This document shows positions 34,776-43,229 of a stretch of DNA of 64,000 nt, piece after piece; position 1 is the stretch's first letter; the number at the start of each line of letters is the position of its first letter. Origin of the DNA: Halichondria panicea (lineage: Eukaryota; Porifera; Demospongiae; Suberitida; Halichondriidae); assembly GCF_963675165.1 (NCBI RefSeq), contig NC_087393.1:3353502-3417501 (forward strand). The letters run 5' to 3'. The translations under genes and the position numbers were made by a program. Under the pieces are notes generated by a model. The model saw nothing but the letters and a program-made list of their open reading frames with translations. It was not told where the DNA came from and did no database searches.

Positions 34776-37700
34776 GTCAGCTTTACCGTATCCCTCGTGC
34801 GGCTACGCCTCGAGGCATAATGAGTTTTCCTCATTTGAGGCAAGAAAAGAAGACAAGAAAGCGAGGCGCGGATGTTTTCCGAGGCCCACTTCCGTTTCCA
34901 ATCCCTCTCTCCTACATCTATGGCTCTATTAGTTATATATACAAAGCATCAAAGAGACTGCATGCATGCAAAGACTCTGTATCAAAGTAGCAAAATTGTT
35001 TGCATTATTATTCTATCAAAGTGAAGGAAGATTTACCTTTCAAGTTACTCATGCTTATACCTATAAGAGTTAAATGCTTTGATGCAGCTCTGCAATGTTG
35101 GATCTGCCTGTAAGACAATCGATGTTGTGCATAGCTATATCGCCATATTTGCAACTTACTTTCTCAGCCAAATTTCAAGACAAAACATGGCGGCGTTATC
35201 CCCAAGCGGCTGGTCGCCAAAGGAGGCAAAATTTTGTGAATTCACAATAATTATAAAGTATAAAGCACACAATTTTCAGTGCAAAGACAACAATACATAT
35301 CTTCCTCCATGTTTTCCTACATAGAAGATGTAAATTGTTGTGGGGATGCTCCAATAGCATCACTGGCTCAGCTCTCAAGTAATTTGGAATCATAGATATA
35401 GAAGTCAAGAGAGAAACTGTTGTATCTATGGTGGAATTAGCCTCGATCCCAGGCCGATCCGTCTCTAATTGAACGCTAGGTCGCCTCCTCGGCCTGGGGC
35501 GTGTATCTGGGCGTGCTCTTATTGGCTCCACCTCGCTCAGGTATTCGCTAAAAAAGAGCGAATTCCTGAGCGACTTAACACTAATGGTGTATGTATGAGC
35601 ACCTACTCCGTAAAAGTAATTGTAATCTCATGAATAGCTCCGTAAAGCTAGCTAGCTACTACTATGGCAATTTCAACGTCTTTTGATATCCAAGAAGCAT
35701 TAGCGTATGCACTGTCTTGTGTGAAGCAAGAAGGACTGATCCTCAAGGAACAGCAGGTCCGTGCTCTCAAGCTCCTGTCAGAAGGAAGGGACGTTTTTGT
35801 GTGGTTCCCAACTGGGTATGGCAAGTCTCTGTGCTATCAATTGCTACCCTTCTTGATGGACTACAAGCTTGGTAGGACTAAGGGTCCTCTTGTCGCCAGA
35901 AGTGTAGTTCTTGTCATCTCTCCCCTTGTGTCTCTCATGATTGACCAGGAGTCTGAACACTAGAGGTGTTTCTGCTGCCATCCTCAGTAGTAATAAGGGA
36001 ATCGACAGAAGTCTTGTTGCCACTAACAAAGATGTGTCGGATGGAAAGTACCGTCTGCTGTTCACTGCCCCAGAGGCTGTTGTTGAAGACTATCGTTGGA
36101 GGATGCTATTACTAGAGCCTCCACTCAATTCCTCTTTAGTGGCAATAGCTGTGGACGAAGCACACTGTGTTTACAAGTGGTAAGTTATTAATAACTCCCG
36201 TTGTGATTATTATGTATGTTCTGTAGGAGCTCTGACTTTCGTCCTGCCTATGCACACCTAGGTGAGCTTAGAGCATTTGCCCCTCCTGGTGCTCCAATGT
36301 TGGCTGCAAACTGGATAGTTTCTGACCTACCCTCTAGCTCCACAGCGATTGCAGATGATGTCGAGGCACTGGCATTATGTGGACCATCAATGTGAGCTAA
36401 AAAAATAATTTTATTTACAACACTATCACATTAAAAATTTCCTACTTTGTGCAGGAGTAAAAGCAAGCCTTTTTCCTCGAACCCCGATGGTACTCCTCTT
36501 TGCTGATGGACGTGAGCTCACAGTGAAAGGAGATGCGTCGGAACCACTCGTGTCCTTAGTCCTTTTCTTAGGGGCTGATCTTACTGGACTACTAGGGAGC
36601 TGCTCTTTGGACACTTGTTTCTGGTAGCTACGTCTGGCCAGGAGCCTGAACACCTCTATGGACTCTATCTTCTTGATACAAGAAAGACAGACAATCTTTG
36701 ACAGGCCATCTGAATCACTAACAGGCAGATCCAATGCAAGACTGAGCCTCCCTGGAATATCTTCTTTGAGAGCCTTACTGCTGAACAAATGTTTATATCT
36801 TCTGTTTTGTATGGCATCAGTGCTGCAACATAACCTACAAAGAACAAACTTAGAAGCCATCATTAATTTTATTCAATTTTCATTTGACCACATGGACTAA
36901 CTAGTGTTCAAGCTGGCGCTGTGCTAATGCCTCTCGCCATGTTTTTGCTTTCGCTCAAAAGTATTAGAGTGTTATCTATAATGAATTTTATATTAAAGTT
37001 AGCTTATCTATATAAAGTCACTGAGAAGAAAAGACTTATTTACATGCATCTATTGTAAGTTATTATTTTTTGTATTATGTGGCTTACCAGGACATCAAGA
37101 AAGAAGAAAATTGATTCTTCCAGGATCTGTAGTTCAGTGTATATAATATCTAAGAAGAAAAGACCTGTGTACATGCATATTGTTATCTATATTGTTATAT
37201 GGTAGTGTTTTGTGGCTTACCAGGCCCTCAAGACAAAGATGATTCTGCCAGGAGGATCTGGATCTGGATCTTGGATATTATTTTCTCACACATGGGGAAT
37301 GAGCGCGCATGCGCATTACATCCACAGGAATAATTAAAGGGTGTGTCCAAAGAGATCAATTTTACAAATGGCTACTGTACTGCTAGCTAGCTGTTTTAAC
37401 AGATATTTTCTGAGTATTGTAGCTAACAAAAAGCTAGCGCTTTAGTGCAAGGCTAACTCATATGTTGAATAGAAAGTTTGTGCGGACAGATGATGCTATG
37501 AAAGATTCTGAAGAGACTGCAACAGCCTTCAATGTGAGTCAAACTAGCCATAACTCGAGAAAGAAGCTTTAGTTTGCTAATCCACGAATCAAAATCCAAG
37601 AGAACGTGGCTAGAAGCCTATAGAAGCTGTTAGTTTTCGTCGCATTGTAACCGTTGAGCAGTTATAGCTGGAATACACACACACACACACAGACAGACAC

Positions 37701-37795
37701 ACACACAGTCAGCTTTACCGTATCCCTCGTGCGGCTACGCCTCGAGGCATAATGATACTGAGAAGATTGAACTACAATTGGCACCACTTTTGAAG

Positions 37796-37835
<40 letters not shown>

Positions 37836-39263
37836 CGCAGCGTATGGGAAAACTCACAATTTGCAATCGAAAGAGTATCGCATTCGAAACCCGGTATATA
37901 TTGTAGTCATAATTGTTCACCGTTATGCTGAAAGTGTTGTAAATACAAGTGCTACAAGAATCTGGAGCTTTAGTTCTGACATATGACAATAGTAGTGTTA
38001 TAACGACAACAGTTACGATGATTGAACTAACACCTATTTAAGGTTTTTGAGATTCAACAATAATACTATAAGATATTATTATAAGAAGAAAAGAGTGTCG
38101 AACTACCGATATCTCTACACAAAAACTGTGCACAAAGTAACTTGACATCCTGTCAATTGCATGTGAGCAACTTGCAATTGATGACGTTTACAGAATTTGT
38201 TAACAGTGAGTAAAGAGTGCAAGTGAAGAGGATCAACCTGACTATTGTCTCTATTAATTCTATGATTTTTGTGAAGAGCCTATCAGTGTGCAGTGAGAAG
38301 CTCTGAACATTGAACGTTGAACACGAACGACTAGTTAGAATCAGATGCCATTGTTCAATTACCACACCCCTAAAAATGTCACGGTTAACATTATTTTACT
38401 AGGAGATTACTAAGTTTACAATACTTCATCACGTGCTAGTCATGTTACTTTGTGCGGAGTTTTTTGTAGAGGTATCGGTAGTTCGACACTCTTCTCTTCT
38501 TACGTACTCTTGATAATACTTCCAACTGTTAAAGCAGGAACAATTGAACTCAGTTACACACACATCCTGCATGGATTCATATGCAACAGGTAGCTTCCCA
38601 AAATACAGTCACGTCTCTATTAGAGAATACAATGACAATACTGCCACCTCCTAATTGTTGATCCAACAATCCGATCACTCCATAATTTTTCATTGACACA
38701 TTGGTATATATATAGCCATGAGATTATCATTAAAATAATCATGATTAAATACTTACTCTGGTTGGAGGTGTTGACGTAGTAGACTTTGTCCTCATTAGTC
38801 CCGAGGGCCATCCACTCTGTTGAGTGCAGCACTGCAGCTAGGGCAGAGGGTTTGATACCTCGCTGGAATAAAAAAATGTTCGGAAATTGCAAGTGACCAA
38901 ATACAACTACGCATACCAAACCATAAAAAAGTTTCAGCTGGAAGTAGCAACATTTGCCCAAAACAAACAACCTCGCCGCGTCGCATCAGCCATGTACAAT
39001 ACACGGATTATCATTCCTTTTCAAGAGATAACAAAATATGGGCTCACCTGTATCAGCTCACTGTTGGCCAGTGGCTTGACATAGGAGGTCGGGAACCACC
39101 CCTCTTTGCCACAAGAAAAGCCTCTGCACCACCCATCATCTGTTCTCTCAGCTACTAGCACCACTGTGCACTCGGCAAACGGCAAAGGAATTGCTGGGCC
39201 TTCACCAGTGAAGGTGTAGATAGCCTTCACAAATTCAAAGTCTACTTCTAATTCTTCAGCCAT
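31299..39263 (-). CDS. GAS7: GAS7-like SH3-WW-F-BAR protein
   Basis: Sixteen exons on the minus strand: 39048-39263, 38757-38862, 33617-33709, 33358-33383, 33277-33303, 33115-33198, 32784-32881, 32654-32728, 32448-32526, 32309-32374, 32153-32215, 32056-32097, 31922-31982, 31736-31815, 31576-31674 and 31299-31415. They encode 443 residues. Order: an SH3 domain (about residues 8-65; AIYTFTGEG, DDGWCRGFSCGKEGWFPTSYV), a WW domain (STEWMALGTNEDKVYYVNTSNQTTWDLP), a short linker, and an F-BAR domain with coiled-coil helices from EMSYVDHFW to the family-specific end DREFFIKTKGTGTTRPVD. GAS7 bends and bundles actin-associated membranes. The exon structure splits the WW domain by a 5 kb intron (33710-38756) filled with repeats, a broken helicase and a ZAD-like ORF. 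All phases agree. Confidence 0.95.
34020..34820 (-). repeat. R1 interspersed repeat, copy 2 (reversed)
   Basis: The tail, CTAGTGTTCAAGCTGGCGCT on this strand, comes first, then the core, a CA microsatellite (about 34719-34770), and the head complementary to TTATGCCTCGAGGCGTAGCC. It lies in GAS7 intron 2. Confidence 0.85.
35664..36391 (+). pseudogene. RecQ/WRN-like DEAH helicase fragment, frameshifted and truncated
   Basis: An ATG at 35664 opens a frame with a RecQ-type start: EQQVRALKLLSEGRDVFVWFPTGYGKSLCYQLLPF (Walker A, TGYGKS) and SVVLVISPLVSLMIDQ (motif Ia). Near 35955 the frame breaks, and homology resumes one frame away with SLNTRGVSAAILSS, YRLLFTAPEAVV and AIAVDEAHCVYKW (motif II, DEAH). 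A 47 bp intron (36180-36226) with GT-AG ends then leads to SSDFRPAYAHLGELRAFAPPGAPMLA, after which similarity fades. The second RecA domain is missing, so no functional helicase is encoded. It lies antisense to GAS7 inside intron 2. A second, more decayed copy is at 45130-45310. Confidence 0.75.
36426..36863 (-). CDS. ZAD-like C2-C2 zinc-finger ORF nested in GAS7 intron 2
   Basis: An uninterrupted 145-residue ORF starts MMASKFVLCRLCCSTD and contains IVCLSCIKKIE about 46 residues after the first pair. The CRLC ... CxxC spacing and the intervening hydrophobic pattern resemble the zf-AD (ZAD) dimerisation domain. The C-terminal half is basic and Ser/Pro/Lys-rich (SAPKKRTKDTSGSD, RPSAKRST). There is no C2H2 array. 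It converges on the RecQ fragment with 34 bp between ends, and an R1 repeat begins 37 bp beyond its start codon. It could be a young nested gene, a mobile-element passenger, or the first exon of a longer gene. Family assignment is by motif only. Confidence 0.5.
   Translation of the reverse strand: MMASKFVLCRLCCSTDAIQNRRYKHLFSSKALKEDIPGRLSLALDLPVSDSDGLSKIVCLSCIKKIESIEVFRLLARRSYQKQVSKEQLPSSPVRSAPKKRTKDTSGSDASPFTVSSRPSAKRSTIGVRGKRLAFTPAQSRKFLM
36900..37752 (-). repeat. R1 interspersed repeat, copy 3 (reversed)
   Basis: It is almost identical to copy 2 over the tail, core and head. It carries CA and CAGA microsatellites at about 37675-37708. A separate (CT)n tract follows at 37798-37833. Copies 2 and 3 bracket the RecQ/ZAD block in the same orientation. 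Confidence 0.85.
38082..38505. mobile_element. TIR element GAAGAAAAGAGTGTCGAACT
   Basis: The left end (TAAGAAGAAAAGAGTGTCGA, then ACTACCGATA) and the right end (TATCGGTAGTTCGACACTCT, then TCTCTTCTTA) are inverted over about 36 bp with one or two changes. TA is the likely target duplication. The inside contains ACAAAAACTGTGCACAAAGT. No transposase is present. It lies in GAS7 intron 2. Confidence 0.82.
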
Positions 39264-39440
39264 TTAGAAGAGTTATAATAGCTCGATTGAGCATTTATAT
39301 TTGGAGAAGACCATTAACTGCAGGTGGGCAGGGCTGTGGTGACCGGGCCCCCTCTTGAATTTTGTTAACTAGAGAGGTAGTCTAATAGCTAGTGAGTCGA
39401 TCAGAATAAAATCATCTGGTTCATCGACGTCGATAGCTAC

Positions 39441-39513
39441 GGCCTCGTGGCCTAATGGATAAGGCGTCTGACTTCGAATCAGAAGATTGAGGGTTCGAAT
39501 CCCTTCGGGGTCG
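39441..39513 (+). tRNA. tRNA-Arg (anticodon UCG)
   Basis: A complete cloverleaf is visible without an intron. The acceptor stem is GGCCTCG with CGGGGTC plus discriminator G. The D arm is GCCTAATGGATAAGGC. The anticodon stem TCTGA/TCAGA encloses the loop CTTCGAA, with anticodon TCG at 39474-39476. The T arm is GAGGGTTCGAATCCCTT. It decodes CGA. It lies between the GAS7 start and the B9D1 stop. Confidence 0.96.
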
Positions 39514-39517
39514 TTTT
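39514..39517 (+). terminator. RNA polymerase III terminator
   Basis: A TTTT run follows directly after the tRNA discriminator base, with longer T runs a few bases later. Confidence 0.85.
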
Positions 39518-39561
39518 AATTTTCTTTTTTCTTTCTTGATAATTATTATTACAACATTTAA

Positions 39562-41669
39562 TTATAACTGTACTGTTCTACTTTGTTTACTGCTATTTGT
39601 TATGGTAGGTCGAGGCTCATTTGCTCCACTTCTGAATCCTTGCTTCCACAGATCTTTTGTAACAACATTGATGCTCACAGTCACATGCCCCTGTGATTTA
39701 GTCTTTGTCACTAAACAAAACGGAATCAAATAAGAGAATCAATTTATAATCAATTTAACCCACATTCTCTTCCTTCTCCTTGTGAAATGAACTTTGGATC
39801 TATGAATTCTGGGCTTCGTCCAAAAATCCACCTGAACCAATCAAAACATGTTCAAATAAGTAAACTCTGCAACCAGATCACTTACGCTATAAATTTTGAA
39901 ACGTGACTCTCTGATGCAGGGACGAACATCGGTAGCTTTAACTTGTGCCTATAAACATAAACATCGACCCAATTAGTATGAAGGTGCTCAGACTTACTGG
40001 CCTGGCGTGATAGGTAGGTGGATACAGCCATAACCTCTGACTTCATCCCGCCCTAGACTGTTCACTCCGTATACACTCACAACAATCTGGGGCCCTAAAA
40101 AATTTCACTTCAGATGATTTAAGTACAGCAAACAATAATATTATACTGAATGGCTTGACTTAATTTTCTGCAGCAAAGTTGCCTTGTTAAACTTACATCC
40201 GAATGGATTAGTGCTTTTGAAGGTAACATCTATAGGAAAGTTCCAAACAAAGTGCTTATTAGGTCCACTACTCCTCCTTGTAGATTGTGTTATACCTTCA
40301 CACAACCCCTGCAATCAATGAGAAATTGTCTAGTGTGCAACTGATAGTATACTTGGGGCATTGTGTTGCATACCGTCTTTGTTCTATACAGTACCGCTCT
40401 AATACAAGCACTAACTGTGAAACTTTTGTTGAGAATAATTTATTTAGAGCAATTTTTGCGTGGTTTAAAATTAATAGGCAATTAGGAACGCTTAGCAGCT
40501 TATCTCGTCAAGATTGTATATCAGGTTATAAAGAACAACCACTCACTCGCTTGCTCAATTCATTCTGAACCATCTGCTAACTGCTAAAGAATCCTGCAGT
40601 GCTGGAATCCGCAGCAGAGGAAGAGAGTACACTGCTAAACCACACCCTTTCAATCTTTCTACGTTTGTTTCTTTTTGCTTAATTACATGTACATGTACAA
40701 GAACCACCCTGGCTCCATAAATCTTCTAAATGAGGCAGATTTGAATAATTTGTTGAGTGCTGTACTGTATAACTTATTGGACAGCATTGGAAATTGTCCG
40801 GGTATAATTGGAACCTGTAGGCCATTAGAGTACATGTATAAAGAGGCCCGGAATATGAAAACTAGCTAAGCTTCAAACTAGCTAAGCTTAGAATGTACAT
40901 GTATTAACTTTTCATGGGATTGTCCGGATATTTATATACATGTACCAGTGACATACACACATATAATTATGTATTGCCCAGAAAAGTTTTCGGGATAGTA
41001 ATTAGAAAAGACGGCAGATTTACATATCTAGTAGTGGAGTATAATTATACACACCAGAACAACTCACTGAGACAACTGCCCAATCTTGTCCAGACACAAA
41101 CGAGTAGTTGCAGTACAGGTCATCATACTCGGGGAACTGTAGAAACACAATACCGTACTTATTCGATTTAAAACGACCCTCTAAATATGCGACACCCTTC
41201 CAATTTTCTGACCTCTAAAAGTAGTGATTGCTGCGTTTACAGCATGTCGCGTCCTAAATAGAGGTCAAATCATAGCCTCGATTCCAGGCCGCAAGAAACA
41301 ATGTAATTTAAGCGGCCTATAATCGAGGATAGTAGAGTAACCCAATTAGATGCGACCCTCTAGATATGCGACACCAGGACTTCAACATAAATGTTCAATC
41401 TCCAAAAGAAACGACCTCTGGCTTCATAACTATTTAAAAGTATCGCCTTAAATCGAATAAGTACGGTAGCTACTATAGTACATGTATCGATTTAATAAAA
41501 TTATATCCCCTTAGGTGCTGAATTTCCATGCGCACCATTTAATAGGTAAAATATAGACATTGCATTCCCCTCCCCCTACCTCAGCAGACTCAATCTGTCC
41601 TGACACCATTAATAAAAATACAGGGTCTTTGGCCGCTGGCTGTACTTGTGAAGGCCTCTCTTCTGCCAT
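39562..41669 (-). CDS. B9D1: B9 domain-containing protein 1 (ciliary transition zone)
   Basis: Seven exons (41580-41669, 41068-41136, 40197-40308, 39998-40094, 39886-39948, 39764-39831, 39562-39710) encode 215 residues, close to vertebrate B9D1. The B9/C2-like domain shows [107 protein letters not shown] and [16 protein letters not shown]9D1 works with B9D2, MKS1 and Tectonic proteins in the ciliary gate. The stop is only 49 bp from the tRNA-Arg on the opposite strand, so its 3'UTR may run into the tRNA. The exon 6 donor (GTGGGT) is weaker than the others but keeps phase. Confidence 0.94.
41151..41468. mobile_element. TACCGTACTTATTCG TIR element in B9D1 intron 1
   Basis: The left end TACCGTACTTATTCGATTTA is mirrored by TTAAATCGAATAAGTACGGTA (last 20 bases). 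GCGACC and AAATATGCGACAC words repeat inside. A piece at 41275-41330 (CCTCGATTCCAGGCCGC ... GCGGCCTATAATCGAGG) forms a second, nested inverted pair. Confidence 0.82.
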
Positions 41670-42053
41670 TTGAATAAACCACTTCAATGTTGAGTTGCTA
41701 TAGGTACGTACGTACGGATATAATTATCTTGTCCTATGACCTCCCATTGGGCTTTATTTGGACAGCTGAAAATAAACACCAGGTGAGGAGCTAGCTCAAG
41801 CATATCCATGGTGAGAGCAAGAGTTTGAAGTCGTGTTTTTTCTTTATATAGATATAGATCTATATGCTCCACTTGTCCTGCTATATAGCTATATAGATCT
41901 ATGTTTCATTTCTGTGAAACAACATCTAGTAGCTAGCTCTATGTCTGATACCATACATAATAATGTTAGCATGTCCCCTCACTGAAACACAATCAGTTCT
42001 CAATCTATATTAAAACTTTGTTTATTATGTTGGTTTCTAGGTTGCTGCAGTTA
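41670..42053. promoter_or_regulatory. Shared divergent promoter region, B9D1 / MPLKIP-like gene
   Basis: 384 bp separate the two starts. It contains TATATAGATATAGATCTATA-type AT-rich palindromic stretches (about 41850-41905). A splice acceptor just before 42041 suggests part of it is a 5'UTR intron of the plus-strand gene. Confidence 0.35.
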
Positions 42054-43031
42054 ATGGCTGGAGGAATTCCCTTGTTACCAAATCCTCTGTTTGACTCTTC
42101 CGGATCCCCAGCACTTCAAGCTCAGCCACAACCACAATATTCAAACAACATAGAAATTTGTCCACTTTTATCAATTCCTGAGGGATTGTCACAGCAAACA
42201 TCTTTGCTGCAAGTGCCTCAAACTCTGACAAATGCACACATCTACTCAACACTGCCACAGTCACAAAGTCTGGATTACCAACAGATACCACCACTTCTAC
42301 CTACTCCAACAACTGTACCAGGATTAATGCAACAAACTATATCACCAATCAATTTACAATCTACTCTATCTCAAGTACAACCACTGATGCACTCACAACC
42401 AAGACCGCTGATGTCACAGACTCAATCACAAGTCCGGCCATTGATGTCACACCCCCAGTCGCAATTACCAGCGTACACACAGGCTCACGTGCCACCCCTA
42501 TTGCCACAACCTCACTCTGGACCCCACCCACCACCATTAATGCCTCAAGGTCAATTTGTGCCCTACCGTCCACCTCACAGAAGGCCAGGATTCAATCCGG
42601 AACCCCGCATTCATGATGCCCCCCTGATGAGCGGTCACCTACCCTATCATCCATACCCTTCCCAACAGCGGTATCGTGGAGGGCGTGGTCGGGGACGTCA
42701 TTTCCGAGGCCGGGGCTCTGGAGCATGGAGGAGCCCTCAGTCGACGAGGGATGGTGCTCACTCGATTGGGGCCTACTATAATGAGTCCATGTTTGTGGAT
42801 CCGTGGGCAGAGCTTCTGATTCAAGCTGGTGTTGAAGGCAGTGGGAAAAAAGAACAGGCTGTGAGACACATTACAGATGGAGACACTGACTCTAAGCTGG
42901 ATCAATCGGGGTGCTTTCCTACTCTCAAACTAGACAAAGGTGTTAATGACTTTGTGGAAGTGGCAAGTGGTACAGCGCAAGCTACATGTACAACTCTAGA
43001 AACACAGCTTGTCCACGATAAATTAACTTAG
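42054..43031 (+). CDS. Pro/Gln-rich RGG protein with an MPLKIP/TTDN1-like motif
   Basis: A single-exon frame of 325 residues. Residues 1 to about 175 are low-complexity (Gln, Pro, Leu, Ser) with recurrent PPLLPxP and PLMSxxQ units. Next comes an RGG-like segment (RYRGGRGRGRHFRGRGSGAW), then YYNESMFVDPWAELL and an acidic tail. The YxxSMxxDPWxxL block resembles the conserved end of MPLKIP/TTDN1, a nuclear protein linked to splicing/lariat handling and trichothiodystrophy; that link rests on one short motif. I prefer the ATG at 42054: a possible splice acceptor (TTCTAG, before 42041) lies just upstream, and the upstream ATG at 42018 would be intronic. AATAAA at 43191 is a good poly(A) signal. 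Confidence 0.6.
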   Translation: MAGGIPLLPNPLFDSSGSPALQAQPQPQYSNNIEICPLLSIPEGLSQQTSLLQVPQTLTNAHIYSTLPQSQSLDYQQIPPLLPTPTTVPGLMQQTISPINLQSTLSQVQPLMHSQPRPLMSQTQSQVRPLMSHPQSQLPAYTQAHVPPLLPQPHSGPHPPPLMPQGQFVPYRPPHRRPGFNPEPRIHDAPLMSGHLPYHPYPSQQRYRGGRGRGRHFRGRGSGAWRSPQSTRDGAHSIGAYYNESMFVDPWAELLIQAGVEGSGKKEQAVRHITDGDTDSKLDQSGCFPTLKLDKGVNDFVEVASGTAQATCTTLETQLVHDKLT

Positions 43032-43229
43032 CTAGACCTATTGCAGCTAGACCTATTGCGATGTATTTGTTGCAATCTCTTAAACAATTTTTGCACAATT
43101 TCTATAATCCTGATTCTTCCATACTAAATTTCTAAACATAATTATACATGACTTGTACATAATTGTATGGTACGTATTTATTGTTCTGAAAATAAAACTG
43201 TAATATTAATTAATGCACGTATGTATAAA
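43032..43229. other. Overlapping convergent 3' ends
   Basis: 198 bp lie between two facing stop codons. The plus-strand gene has AATAAA at 43191-43196. The minus-strand receptor has AATAAA (TTTATT on this strand) at 43177-43182. Cleavage 10 to 30 bases past each signal would make the two mRNAs overlap. Confidence 0.7.

Noticed and set aside
34685-34990. ORF with a Thr-His run
   Set aside because: It translates a CA microsatellite inside an R1 repeat.
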